Of a stretch of DNA of 13,759 nt, positions 6,735-13,759 are shown piece after piece. The first letter of the stretch is position 1. The number at the start of each line of letters is the position of its first letter. Under the pieces are notes generated by a model. That model had not been told where the DNA came from and searched no databases. It saw only the letters and a list, made by a program, of their open reading frames with translations. The stretch lies in the NCBI GenBank assembly GCA_027294925.1, contig JAPULM010000472.1:1-13759 (forward strand), read 5' to 3'. The translations under genes were made by a program, and so were the position numbers. The DNA is from a bacterium. GTDB lineage: Bacteria; Tectomicrobia; Entotheonellia; Entotheonellales; Entotheonellaceae.

Positions 6735-6779
6735 GCTCACAGAGCTAGGGAGGAGGAACCACGTCCTAGTTCCATGAGC
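6735..6779. repeat. interrupted inverted repeat in the ATPase leader
   Basis: On the + strand GCTCA-cag-AGCTAGG, a 15-base loop, then CCTAGTT-cca-TGAGC form two stacked stems of 5 and 7 pairs (one G-U) with a symmetric 3x3 internal loop. On the minus strand, the transcribed direction of the ATPase, one pair becomes A-C, and the loop carries CCTCCTC, complementary to a Shine-Dalgarno sequence. It may be a regulatory RNA structure or an operator; no function is demonstrated. Confidence 0.35.
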
Positions 6780-6839
6780 AAAGTCTATGCCATTTCGTCA
6801 TCTATTGATCTATATGGGGATTTGTAAAACATCGAAACA

Positions 6840-6867
6840 CCATCTAGGTCAGAGGCGACCCAGGTGG
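6840..6867 (-). terminator. probable terminator hairpin after the ychF-like gene
   Basis: On the minus strand CCACCTGGGTC pairs with GACCTAGATGG around the 6-base loop GCCTCT, with one G-U and one mismatch in 11 positions. It lies 39 bases after the ychF-like stop and is followed by the T-rich sequence TGTTTCGATGTTTTAC. This would separate the ychF-like unit from the ATPase gene, which would then need its own promoter within about 250 bases. Confidence 0.4.
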
Positions 6868-6906
6868 ACGTTGTCGATAGGTCAGTGAAGGCCTAAGAAG
6901 AATATT

Positions 6907-7983
6907 CTACACGTTAAAGCGGATCAGTAACACATCACCATCTGCGACGACGTACGCCTTCCCTTCCAGACGGAGCGTACCGGCCTCGCGTGCCTTAGCG
7001 TAGGAACCGCTAGCGGTCAAGGCATCATAATGGATGGTTTCGGCTCGTATAAAACCTCGCGCAATATCGGAATGAATAGCGCCCGCCGCCTCCACCGCCG
7101 TTGCGCCGCGCGGGATTGTCCAGGCGCGTGTTTCTTTCTCACCCGTGGTGAAAAACGAGCACAGCCCTAAGAGGGCATAAGAAATCTGAATAAATCGATC
7201 AAGGCTGGATTGCTGCAAGCCAAGCTCTTGTAGAAACGTTTCTGCATCTTCGGGCGGTAGCTGGGCAATTTCCCCCTCAATCTTGCCGTACACCGCCAGC
7301 ACGTCATTTTCCGTCTGCTGGACATGGGTTAATAACCGCGCCATATAATCGGACTCCATCGCCATGTGATCTTCATCAAGGTTAAGGACGACCAATTGCG
7401 CTTTGCTGGTTAGCAGCCCAAAGCCGCGCAAACGCTTATTCTCAGCTTCGGTCAAGGCAAGGCAACGTAACGGTTGCTCATCTTCTAGCGTCGCCCGGCA
7501 ACGCTGTAAGAGGGCGTATTCACTTTCAAGCTCGACGTTTTTCATCTTTCTGAGGTCCTTGTCCAGGCGCTCCAGGCGTCCTTCAACCACCACCAGATCC
7601 GCTACTAGCAATTCGCTATTGAGCTGAGCGAGGTCACGCACCGGGTCAATAGCGCCCTGCGGGTGCGGTGCAATCGGATCGTCAAAAGCCCGCACCACAT
7701 GCGCCAACGCATCAGCGTCGCGCACCAGCGGTAACAGGCTCTCGACATATGCCCGCGTGCTCTGCTGTCCGATTAGAACGGGATCGGCAAATGTCATCGT
7801 AGCAGACGTAATTTTGCGTGACTGCGACATCATCGCCAGACCTTGCAGGCGACTGTCCGGCACCGCCACAATACGTGTATGCACCTTGCCGCCGGCCCGT
7901 GTTGCAGGGCTCTCAGCACCGGCTAAGGTCTGAAAAACGGTTGTCTTGCCGGACACCGGCAGACCGATAATACTAATAAACAT
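6907..7983 (-). CDS. YchF-like P-loop NTPase with C-terminal TGS domain
   Basis: The 358-aa protein has the order of the Obg-family protein YchF: P-loop GLPVSGKTT (residues 7-15; YchF has GLPNVGKST), the HVVRAFDD strand (95-102; YchF HVVRCF), a coiled-coil insertion about 130-165, a NLDE motif (201-204) in the G4 position, and a TGS-type domain at 305-358 (ARGFIRAETI ... EGKAYVVADGDVLLIRFNV). YchF/OLA1 proteins hydrolyse ATP in preference to GTP and associate with ribosomes. Here the G3 segment, normally DIAGLVKGAS, reads FADPVLIGQQS (66-76) and lacks DxxG, and the P-loop Asn-Val and Ser are changed. It is therefore probably a paralogous subfamily rather than canonical YchF. It starts 13 bases after the nadD-like stop. 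Confidence 0.8.
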   Translation of the reverse strand: MFISIIGLPVSGKTTVFQTLAGAESPATRAGGKVHTRIVAVPDSRLQGLAMMSQSRKITSATMTFADPVLIGQQSTRAYVESLLPLVRDADALAHVVRAFDDPIAPHPQGAIDPVRDLAQLNSELLVADLVVVEGRLERLDKDLRKMKNVELESEYALLQRCRATLEDEQPLRCLALTEAENKRLRGFGLLTSKAQLVVLNLDEDHMAMESDYMARLLTHVQQTENDVLAVYGKIEGEIAQLPPEDAETFLQELGLQQSSLDRFIQISYALLGLCSFFTTGEKETRAWTIPRGATAVEAAGAIHSDIARGFIRAETIHYDALTASGSYAKAREAGTLRLEGKAYVVADGDVLLIRFNV

Positions 7984-7996
7984 AGGTAGCGACGCC

Positions 7997-8677
7997 TCAC
8001 GCTAAATATAATTTATGTTGCTGAATATAATGGGCAACAGCAGATGGCACAAAACCCTCAAGCGACAATCCTTCAACGCACCGTTGGCGAATGGCGGTAG
8101 AAGACACCTGATCAAAATCTTTCGCCAACGGACACCGATGCATCCGATCTTGATAAGGCACAAGCAAGGGATTATCTGGTAAGTGGAACTCACCTTCACG
8201 GTCGCAGATAATAAGCTGAAACGACGTCAGCATCTGACCCAACGCCGCTTCGGCATCCGCATAGTTCCAGGTGAGAATACGCTCCGCCGCATCGCGCCCG
8301 GTGACGAAAAACAGGTCGGATTGTGGTGGGTAAATATCTTGCAGAGCTTGATAGATATCAATAAACAGGCCATGTGTACTCAATCCAACTGACGCATATG
8401 GACAGTCATCAACGGCTAGTTGCATCATCTCCAAACGTTGCGTTAACGAGGCGCCGAATATCGTCTTATGCGGTGGCACCTCAGGCAAAAGAAAAAGCAT
8501 TTCGTGTAGGTCAAAGGTCCGCACAGACGTTTCCGTCATGCTTAAATGCGCCCACGTAATGGGGTTATAGGCGCCGCCGAGCACACCCAAACGGTGCCGA
8601 CCGGCTGACTTCACACCATTCGGCGCCGCCCGTACGATACGTATACGCGGTATGCCTGTATGGGTTGGATGCGACAT
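7997..8677 (-). CDS. nadD: nicotinate-nucleotide adenylyltransferase family protein (NadD-like)
   Basis: The 226-aa protein is a nucleotidyltransferase of the NadD/CoaD type. The N-terminal motif is GVLGGAYNPITWAH (NadD usually GGTFDPIH.GH), followed by FLLPEVPPHK (NadD .VP...PPHK) and the C-terminal SSTAIRQR (ISST.IR), which binds ATP. NadD transfers AMP from ATP to nicotinate mononucleotide, the penultimate step to NAD. The active-site HxGH appears as TWAH: the Thr variant is known in the wider superfamily, but the Ala in place of Gly is less usual. I chose the ATG at 8677, 26 bases after thiD; an upstream ATG at 8740 would overlap thiD by 37 bases and add 21 unconserved residues. Even so, the N-terminus carries an extension of about 28 residues before the Rossmann strand. 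The gene closely precedes the ychF-like gene. Confidence 0.8.
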   Translation of the reverse strand: MSHPTHTGIPRIRIVRAAPNGVKSAGRHRLGVLGGAYNPITWAHLSMTETSVRTFDLHEMLFLLPEVPPHKTIFGASLTQRLEMMQLAVDDCPYASVGLSTHGLFIDIYQALQDIYPPQSDLFFVTGRDAAERILTWNYADAEAALGQMLTSFQLIICDREGEFHLPDNPLLVPYQDRMHRCPLAKDFDQVSSTAIRQRCVEGLSLEGFVPSAVAHYIQQHKLYLA

Positions 8678-8703
8678 GATTGAAGGTTCCCGACAGGGTT
8701 TGA

Positions 8704-9510
8704 TCAGGCTTGTAAATCCGGCGGATAGGTAACGTTCCAAAAATGTCCAACGGGACCACTGCCCTGGCCAATCGTCAATGAATGGTGCAGCGCCCCGGTA
8801 ATATAGATTTTAGCACGGCGCACCGCCTCTAGCAGCGGCGCGCCGTGCGCCAGCATGGCACATATCGCAGCTGAGAACGTGCATCCCGTACCGTGCGTAT
8901 TACGGGTCGGCACAACCTCACCTTGCAGTAAGGTCATGGTGGCGCCATCGTAAAACACATCGGTGGCTTTATCCACCGCCTGCCCGCCCTTGACCACCAC
9001 AGCAGGCGCACCGCCTGCGACCAGTTGTCTGGCAGCGTCTTGCATCGCTTCCAGATTTATAATCTCGTAACCAACCAACACTGCCGCCTCATCAAGATTA
9101 GGCGTTACCACGGTGGCTAGCGGCATCAGGTCGCGCTGCAAACTCGTCTCCGCTTCAGGCTGTAGCAAACGGTCACCACTAGTGGCAACCATTACCGGGT
9201 CAACAACCAGCGCGTACGGACCGGTATCTTGCACCGTCTGCGCCACGATTTGAATAATCGCGGCGCAAAACAGCATGCCGGTTTTTGCCGCATGGATACC
9301 AATATCTCCCGTCACAGCACGGATTTGCTGCGCGACCAACTCAGGTTCAATCCCTTGTACCCCTTGCACCCCACAGGTATTCTGCGCGGTAATCGCCGTT
9401 ACTGCACTCATCCCGTAGACGTTCAGGGCACTAAACGTCTTTAAATCAGCCTGAATACCAGCACCACCACCGGAATCAGAGCCGGCAATGGTCAGGGCTT
9501 TGACCAGCAC
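8704..9510 (-). CDS. thiD: hydroxymethylpyrimidine/phosphomethylpyrimidine kinase
   Basis: The 268-aa protein is a PfkB/ribokinase-fold ThiD. It opens LTIAGSDSGGGAGIQADLKTF (key motif AGSDSGGGAGIQADLKTF, residues 9-26), followed by VYGMSAVTAITAQNT (31-45), which lines the pyrimidine site. VVDPVMVATSGDRLL and VVTPNLDEAAVLVG follow, and GTGCTFSAAI near the end carries the anion hole and catalytic Asp-region of the fold. ThiD phosphorylates HMP and then HMP-phosphate to give HMP-PP for thiamine synthesis in the cytoplasm. The start is a GTG with AGGTGAG just upstream. It sits downstream of the cysteine desulfurase and upstream of nadD; no other thiamine gene is in view. The 85-base gap to iscS shows no TPP riboswitch. 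Confidence 0.93.
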   Translation of the reverse strand: MLVKALTIAGSDSGGGAGIQADLKTFSALNVYGMSAVTAITAQNTCGVQGVQGIEPELVAQQIRAVTGDIGIHAAKTGMLFCAAIIQIVAQTVQDTGPYALVVDPVMVATSGDRLLQPEAETSLQRDLMPLATVVTPNLDEAAVLVGYEIINLEAMQDAARQLVAGGAPAVVVKGGQAVDKATDVFYDGATMTLLQGEVVPTRNTHGTGCTFSAAICAMLAHGAPLLEAVRRAKIYITGALHHSLTIGQGSGPVGHFWNVTYPPDLQA

Positions 9511-9513
9511 AGT

Positions 9514-9520
9514 CTCACCT
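9514..9520 (-). promoter_or_regulatory. ribosome binding site supporting the GTG start of thiD
   Basis: AGGTGAG on the minus strand lies 3 bases before the GTG at 9510-9508 (core AGGTG about 5 bases away). Together with the conserved LTIAGSDSGGG N-terminus it fixes the non-ATG start. Confidence 0.5.
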
Positions 9521-9547
9521 CATCCTGGCGTGTATGACCTTAGATAT

Positions 9548-9583
9548 CCCTGCGTCGCAGGGGAGGGGACAAGATTTTTGTCC
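9548..9583. repeat. two tandem small hairpins between iscS-type gene and thiD
   Basis: CCCTGC-gtc-GCAGGG (9548-9562) and GGACAA-gattt-TTGTCC (9567-9583) are two perfect 6-bp inverted repeats 4 bases apart in the 85-base gap. On the minus strand the order is GGACAAAAATCTTGTCC, then the GC-rich hairpin, with no T run after either. They could be a processing or attenuation element, or a weak terminator. Confidence 0.45.
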
Positions 9584-9595
9584 AGGCACTTTAAC

Positions 9596-10792
9596 TTAAG
9601 GCAAACGTCTGGCTTGTTTAAGATCACTAATAGGCGAGAGGGCGCGTAAACGCTCCACTTTTTCAACCACCGCCGCAATGACAATATCGATCTCTTGCGC
9701 TGTTGTCGAGCGTCCCAATCCAAAACGGATAGAAGCCTGCGCCAGGGTGTCATCCAACCCTAAAGCGCGTAACACATACGAAGGTTCATGCGAATCTGAC
9801 GTACAGGCTGAGCCTGAAGACAAAGCCACAATATCTTTCAGACTAAAGAGCAACGATTCACCCTCAACATAGGCAAAACTCATGTTTAAGTTGCCCGGCA
9901 GGCGCTGTTGCAACGGCCCATTCAGATAAATATCGTCCAGACGTGACACCAGGCCTTCATACAAACGCTCGCGCAAACGCTGCAGACGGTCGGCCTCCTC
10001 TGGCCAAGCCGCTTGACAGCACACACACGCTTGCCCAAATCCCACAATACCCGGGACATTCAAGGTTCCCGAACGCATGCCGCGTTCATGCCCACCACCA
10101 TCTATAATGGGGTGCAATTGAATGCGTTGCGGCCGTGTTTTACGCACATAGAGCGCCCCAACACCTTTCGGGCCATAGATTTTATGGGCTGAGATTGACA
10201 ATAAATCAACTTGTAGATCAGCAACTTCGCAGGCGATTTTCCCCACCCCTTGCACGGCATCGCTGTGCAACAACACGCCATGTTGGCGCGCAATCGCCCC
10301 AATCTCCGCCAATGGCGCCAAGCTGCCGACTTCACTATTGACGTACATAATGGAGATTAAAATGGTGTCAGGTGTGATGGCCTTACGGATATCATCCGGA
10401 TTGACCAAGCCACAACCATCAACCGGCACATAGGTCACTTCAAAGCCTTGTTTTTCCAACACCGCGCAGGTATCAAGCACCGCTTTGTGTTCGGTCGTGG
10501 TGGTAATAATGTGACGTCCATGGTCACGATAGGCCCAGGCAATACCTTTCAGCGCCATGTTATCCGATTCCGTCGCCCCACTGGTGAAGACGATTTCCTC
10601 AGGTTTGGCATGAATGAGAGCGGCCACCTGTTCACGCGCCGTATCTACAGCTTCCTCCGCTTCCCACCCATAATGATGGGTGCGGCTAGCGGCATTGCCA
10701 AACTTCTCAGTGAAATACGGCATCATCGCTTCCAGCACAACCGGATCGATCGGCGTCGTGGCGTGATGATCGAGATAAATCGGACGATCCAT
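9596..10792 (-). CDS. iscS: cysteine desulfurase, IscS/NifS type
   Basis: The 398-aa PLP enzyme takes sulfur from cysteine for Fe-S clusters, thiamine and tRNA thiolation, giving alanine and a protein persulfide. From the chosen start the N-terminus is [17 protein letters not shown], the usual class start. [10 protein letters not shown], then [10 protein letters not shown], then [12 protein letters not shown] follow, with the PLP lysine at about K204. The mobile catalytic cysteine is at about C330 in [21 protein letters not shown]; the long SACTS-type loop marks the group I (IscS/NifS) branch rather than SufS. The ATG at 10792 fits the family better than an in-frame start 12 codons upstream. 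It lies 50 bases after the membrane Fe-S protein and may supply its clusters. No iscU or iscA is in the window, so a NifS-type or thiamine/tRNA role is equally open. Confidence 0.92.
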   Translation of the reverse strand: MDRPIYLDHHATTPIDPVVLEAMMPYFTEKFGNAASRTHHYGWEAEEAVDTAREQVAALIHAKPEEIVFTSGATESDNMALKGIAWAYRDHGRHIITTTTEHKAVLDTCAVLEKQGFEVTYVPVDGCGLVNPDDIRKAITPDTILISIMYVNSEVGSLAPLAEIGAIARQHGVLLHSDAVQGVGKIACEVADLQVDLLSISAHKIYGPKGVGALYVRKTRPQRIQLHPIIDGGGHERGMRSGTLNVPGIVGFGQACVCCQAAWPEEADRLQRLRERLYEGLVSRLDDIYLNGPLQQRLPGNLNMSFAYVEGESLLFSLKDIVALSSGSACTSDSHEPSYVLRALGLDDTLAQASIRFGLGRSTTAQEIDIVIAAVVEKVERLRALSPISDLKQARRLP

Positions 10793-10842
10793 ACTGCTAA
10801 CCTTATAGCGGAATGCGGATTGCGGCATTGAAAGAAAAGGGG

Positions 10843-12900
10843 TTATTCCGCCCCATTAGCGTTATCCGGCAACGACTGGGCAATCAGCTCGGCAATATCG
10901 TGCACCCGCACGGTTTCTTCCACCCCTTTGCTGCGCACGCCATCTTCGAACATCTGCATGCAGAACGGGCACCCTGTCGCCACCACTGAAGCGCCGGTCT
11001 CTAGCGCTTGCTCCATACGCACATGATTCATCCGCCGGCCGATATTTACTTCCATAAACGCATGGCCGCCACCGGCGCCACAGCACAGCCCCTTACGCTG
11101 ATTCCACGCCATCTCTTGCAGTTGCATACCGGGTATGGCCTGTAGCGTCTCACGCGGCGGCGCATACACATCGTTGTGCCGACCAAGATAGCAGGCGTCA
11201 TGATAGGTCACTTTCTCGGTGAATTCCTTTGCCAGCGAAAGCCGCCCATCTTTAATCAGCTGTGCAATAAGCTGGCTGTGATGAATCACCTCAAAATGAC
11301 CGCCAAATTGCGGGTATTCGTTTTTCAACGTATTAAAACAATGGGGGCAATGGGTCACAATCTTCTTGACATTATGGCTATTCAGGGTCTCGACATTCTG
11401 CTGCGCGAGAATCTGAAATAGATACTCATTGCCAAGCCGCCGCGCCGGATCACCGGTACACGATTCCCCATCGCCCAAAATGGCAAAGCTCACCCCAGCT
11501 TCCTTCAGCACCTTAACTAAGGCTTTGGTGACCTGAATATTGCGCTCCACCAAGGCACCGGTACAGCCAACCCAAAAGAGGTATTCAGCCTCCGGGTGGT
11601 CGACAATGGTCGGGATGTCGAGCCCTTCGGTCCATCCGGTACGCGTCTCCTGCGTCCCGCGCCAGGGGTGTCCGCGCTGCTCGATACTACGCAGTGCTGC
11701 TTCGGCGGTCTCCGGCATACGGCCTTGTTCGAGCACCAGATTGCGACGCATATCGACAATCGTACCAATGTGTTCAATATTAACCGGGCAATTTTCCTCG
11801 CAGGCGCCGCAGGTGGTGCACGACCACAGCACGTCTTCAGAAATGACATCGCCGATCATCGACACGCCATGCTCAGCCCCGTCTTCTTCAGTCGCCAAGC
11901 CATTCGCCGTCTCGGTCATATGGCGCTGCAGATCCAAAATCAAAAACTTCGGCGATAATGGCTTACCGCTCAACCAGGCTGGACAATTGTCCTGACACCG
12001 CCCACATCGGGTACAGGCGTCAAGATCAAACAGTTGCTTCCAGGTAAAATCGGCCAATTTGGCCGCCCCAAAGCGAACCTGCTGCATCGCTTCCTCGTCG
12101 CCTTCGAGCGCTTTATCGAGGTCGGCAATCGGTGCCAATTCGCCCTTAGCGCGAAACTTGTGCAGAAAAATATTAACCGGCGAGAACATCAGATGACTGA
12201 GCTTCGAATAGCCGATATAAGTCAAAAATCCGAACGTTATTACCATGTGGGTCCACCACCAAAAACGGTGCCAGGCCAGAAAACCAGCAGCAGAAGCGCC
12301 AACGCCCCGCAAGACAACCGCGATCAGCGCCCCAATCGGCGACCACAGCGCCCAGTCAGGGTGTGGCCCGAGCTCAGTGCCCCCAATACGGGTGCCTTCG
12401 ACCAAAAAACCCGTCCCCAGCACCGCGATAAACCACAGTAGGATGATCAAATCCTCACGGCGATTATCCAGCCCGGGAGGCTTCACCACATAACGGCGGT
12501 AGGTGAGTCCGGCCACCCCCACGAAGCACAGCAGGCCAAAGACGTCAAGGGTTAGCGAGTAGAACAAATAAAATCTGCCATGCAGGAACTCAATACCCAT
12601 GTCTTCCTGCACTGCAACCATTAGCGTGCCGATGAACAAGACAATGAAGCCGGCATACATCAGAAAATGCAGTAGGCCGGGACGGCCCTCACGCAGCGTT
12701 TTACCCTGCCCTAGCCCATGCACCAACATTGCTTTAAGGCGTCGCCCGACATCGTCAAAGCGATTCTCAGGGCGCCCCTGACGCCAGAGGCAAAAACGCC
12801 GGTAGATGGCCAAGCCGAGCAGCCCCGAGGCCACCACCATGAACAGATAAACCACCTCACCGCCAACAATGTTACCGTAAATTTCCCGTGTCGGCTGCAT
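10843..12900 (-). CDS. membrane-bound Fe-S/heme b oxidoreductase (NarI-like domain, 2x4Fe-4S, two CCG domains; HdrD/EMO-like)
   Basis: The 685-aa protein has a membrane part (residues 1-240) with about six hydrophobic spans (near 14-33, 76-96, 112-132, 150-168, 187-207, 217-235) and histidines at 78, 107, 211, 218 and 236 that could ligate heme b, as in NarI. Next come two 4Fe-4S motifs, [12 protein letters not shown] (C296, 299, 302, 306) and [12 protein letters not shown] (C361, 364, 367, 371). Two HdrD/GlpC-type CCG domains follow: C446...C481...C518-x2-C521, and C570...C606-C607...C644-x2-C647. This architecture is that of the membrane (Fe-S)-binding proteins near etfAB and fatty acid oxidation genes, called ETF:(methyl)menaquinone oxidoreductase (EMO), and of HmeD/TmcB-type subunits. 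It probably passes electrons from a soluble partner to quinone. The partner here is unknown; the upstream genes are nuoI and nuoG. GAGAGGGAA precedes the ATG. Confidence 0.85.
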   Translation of the reverse strand: MQPTREIYGNIVGGEVVYLFMVVASGLLGLAIYRRFCLWRQGRPENRFDDVGRRLKAMLVHGLGQGKTLREGRPGLLHFLMYAGFIVLFIGTLMVAVQEDMGIEFLHGRFYLFYSLTLDVFGLLCFVGVAGLTYRRYVVKPPGLDNRREDLIILLWFIAVLGTGFLVEGTRIGGTELGPHPDWALWSPIGALIAVVLRGVGASAAGFLAWHRFWWWTHMVITFGFLTYIGYSKLSHLMFSPVNIFLHKFRAKGELAPIADLDKALEGDEEAMQQVRFGAAKLADFTWKQLFDLDACTRCGRCQDNCPAWLSGKPLSPKFLILDLQRHMTETANGLATEEDGAEHGVSMIGDVISEDVLWSCTTCGACEENCPVNIEHIGTIVDMRRNLVLEQGRMPETAEAALRSIEQRGHPWRGTQETRTGWTEGLDIPTIVDHPEAEYLFWVGCTGALVERNIQVTKALVKVLKEAGVSFAILGDGESCTGDPARRLGNEYLFQILAQQNVETLNSHNVKKIVTHCPHCFNTLKNEYPQFGGHFEVIHHSQLIAQLIKDGRLSLAKEFTEKVTYHDACYLGRHNDVYAPPRETLQAIPGMQLQEMAWNQRKGLCCGAGGGHAFMEVNIGRRMNHVRMEQALETGASVVATGCPFCMQMFEDGVRSKGVEETVRVHDIAELIAQSLPDNANGAE

Positions 12901-12972
12901 GCCTATGATTCCCTCTCGTCCCTATCTGTCATGTGCTTACGCATCCCCCATCCCAACCTTCCCGGTCTCTGC

Positions 12973-13470
12973 CTATATTGACGGCGCTTTGCCCTCAGCG
13001 ATGTTGGTCGGCTGATCATCGCCAAGCAGTAAATTACGCGGGTAGAGAAAATTTTTGCGCTCATAGGCCGCTAACGCAAAAATGCCCGTATCCATACGAA
13101 TGGCGTCACACGGACAAGCCTCGACGCAGAGCCCGCAGAACACACAACGTAGCTCATCGATCATAAACGATTGCGGAAATTTCTCCACTGCCGGATCTTC
13201 GTGCTCCCCCCCGACAATGTGGATACAGAGCGCCGGACAAGACGTCGCACACAGCATACAGGCCGTACAACGCGGACTGCCGTCTTCCTTGCGCATCAAC
13301 CGGTGCCGACCGCGATAACGCTCTGAAACGTGCGTCGGCTGTTCCGGGTATTGCTGCGTCACGGTATACCGCCGCCATAGCAAGTTGGCAAAGAAGTGGC
13401 GGGTGGTGACCGCCATACCACGCAAAATCTCAGGCAAATATAGACGTTGCCAAAAATTAAGTTTATGCAT
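12973..13470 (-). CDS. nuoI: NADH-quinone oxidoreductase subunit I (2x 4Fe-4S)
   Basis: The 165-aa protein is the complex I subunit that carries clusters N6a and N6b and passes electrons from NuoG toward NuoB. It has the two motifs CTACMLCATSCP (C68, 71, 74, 78) and CVFCGLCVEACP (C109, 112, 115, 119), the preceding RGRHRL-RKEDGSPRC stretch, and the NuoI-specific CPCDAIRMDTG after the second motif. The amphipathic N-terminus (LPEILRGMAVTTRHFFANLL) is the typical membrane-facing helix of NuoI. The ATG at 13470 has GGAG 5 bases upstream; an in-frame TTG one codon before is less likely. It starts 36 bases after the nuoG stop and ends 72 bases before the membrane Fe-S gene. nuoH, normally between G and I, is absent here. 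Confidence 0.92.
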   Translation of the reverse strand: MHKLNFWQRLYLPEILRGMAVTTRHFFANLLWRRYTVTQQYPEQPTHVSERYRGRHRLMRKEDGSPRCTACMLCATSCPALCIHIVGGEHEDPAVEKFPQSFMIDELRCVFCGLCVEACPCDAIRMDTGIFALAAYERKNFLYPRNLLLGDDQPTNIAEGKAPSI

Positions 13471-13506
13471 CAATACTCCATTCTTCGTAGGGTGGGGGCA
13501 GTTCTA

Positions 13507-13759
13507 CTACTCAACCAGGCACCCCAGGTCACCGATTTTAGCGTAGCTCATGCCTTCGTACGCAGAAATGGACGACGTAATGTCCGCCAGTACCGATTCA
13601 GCCGACGCATAGGTCCACGTCTGTCCCAACTGCTGCGCCAAACTGGTATTAATTTGCCATTCCTTCAAAGATTCACCCAACGGCCGGAATGCGGCATTGA
13701 AGCTCTGCAAGCGCCCTGCAAAATTGGTAAACGTGCCGTCGCGTTCGGCATAGGTCGCA
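13507..13759 (-). CDS. nuoG: NADH-quinone oxidoreductase subunit G, C-terminal fragment (5' end outside window)
   Basis: About 83 codons are visible, and the frame stays open to the right edge. The translated segment ATYAERDGTFTNFAGRLQSF then NAAFRPLGESLKEWQI is the molybdopterin-oxidoreductase C-terminal (MopB_CT) signature of NuoG and its formate dehydrogenase relatives (usual form YAE..GT.TN..GR.Q....A..P.GE...W.I). It ends in YAKIGDLGCLVE, as in NuoG tails (...IG..G...). NuoG carries several Fe-S clusters between NuoEF and NuoI. NuoG is preferred over a formate dehydrogenase because nuoI follows 36 bases later, but a fdhA-like subunit is possible from this fragment alone. Confidence 0.8.
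   Translation of the reverse strand, partial: ATYAERDGTFTNFAGRLQSFNAAFRPLGESLKEWQINTSLAQQLGQTWTYASAESVLADITSSISAYEGMSYAKIGDLGCLVE

Noticed and set aside
6608..6775. Selenoprotein reading: ATG at 6775 through the TGA at 6739-6737 (as selenocysteine) to the stop at 6610
   Set aside because: No SECIS-like hairpin immediately 3' of the TGA is convincing, no known selenoprotein motif (such as CxxU or UxxC) surrounds it, there is no good ribosome binding site before the ATG, and the 12 upstream residues are low complexity.
6540..6827. 95-aa open frame on the + strand across the ATPase gene start
   Set aside because: It is mostly antisense to the ATPase coding region and its leader, has a Ser/Pro/Arg-rich shadow composition, and has no family match I recognise.
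6774..6827. 17-codon + strand frame (MSKVYAISSSIDLYGDL) after a GGAGGAGG sequence
   Set aside because: The purine-rich site is about 18 bases from the ATG, too far for normal initiation, and the frame is too short to support on composition.
8678..8740. Upstream ATG (8740) as the start of the nadD-like gene
   Set aside because: It would overlap thiD by 37 bases and add unconserved residues; the internal ATG at 8677 gives normal spacing.
9511..9595. TPP riboswitch before thiD
   Set aside because: The gap is only 85 bases, lacks the conserved thi-box CUGAGA-type core, and is filled by two simple hairpins.
11540..11995. 151-aa + strand open frame opposite the membrane Fe-S gene
   Set aside because: It lies wholly inside a well-supported gene on the other strand and has antisense-like composition.
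1..13759. tRNA genes, CRISPR repeats, insertion sequences or att sites
   Set aside because: I scanned both strands by eye and saw no TPsiC-like arm in a cloverleaf context, no regular spaced repeats, and no transposase or integrase motif. Short unstructured elements could have been missed without a computed search.

Overview
The window comes from a Gram-negative-type bacterium of moderate GC content. I cannot place it to a phylum. The mix points to a respiring proteobacterial-type or deep-branching lineage (Deltaproteobacteria, NC10 or Tectomicrobia-like) rather than a model organism: an LPS-type glycosyltransferase family 9 enzyme, a Nuo-type complex I arm, a membrane Fe-S/heme b oxidoreductase related to HdrD, a degenerate YchF-like protein, and an MshEN-AAA+ ATPase. 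No tRNA, rRNA, insertion sequence, integrase or CRISPR array was seen. The genes look chromosomal and mostly housekeeping or metabolic.

Left part (1-4129). A gamma-glutamyltransferase-like gene on the + strand is cut by the left edge and ends at 355. It converges on a run of minus-strand genes. In transcription order these are an FmdB-type zinc ribbon protein (3920-3723), a small membrane fatty acid desaturase (3623-2844), an IPT/TIG plus NHL-repeat beta-propeller protein (2724-1711), a bifunctional-nuclease (DUF151) protein (1606-1106) and a LON-substrate-binding-domain protein (1079-420). The last two are 26 bases apart and look like an operon.

Middle (4130-6906). A GT9 glycosyltransferase on the + strand meets the ATPase gene tail to tail, with a 9-base overlap of coding ends. 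The ATPase (489 aa) combines an N-terminal MshEN-like domain, a probable winged-helix segment and an AAA+ core with good Walker motifs. The 314 bases upstream of it (6593-6906) hold no conventional gene. They contain a probable terminator hairpin for ychF, an interrupted inverted repeat, and a coding-looking 36-codon frame that ends 15 bases before the ATPase start and overlaps its ribosome binding site.

Right part (6907-13759), all on the minus strand. In transcription order these are nuoG (5' end beyond the window), nuoI, a 685-aa membrane Fe-S oxidoreductase, an IscS-type cysteine desulfurase, thiD, a nadD-like gene and a ychF-like gene. Gaps run from 13 to 85 bases, so much of it may be co-transcribed. 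nuoI follows nuoG directly, with no nuoH between them, and the next gene is the HdrD/EMO-like protein rather than nuoJ. The functional themes are electron transfer from NADH or flavoproteins into the membrane, Fe-S and sulfur supply (IscS), and cofactor synthesis (ThiD for thiamine, NadD for NAD).

The points most worth a second look are the nuoG-nuoI-EMO-like arrangement with an asymmetric pair of CCG motifs, the MshEN-AAA+ ATPase with its unusual leader, and the YchF-like protein that lacks a recognisable G3 motif.
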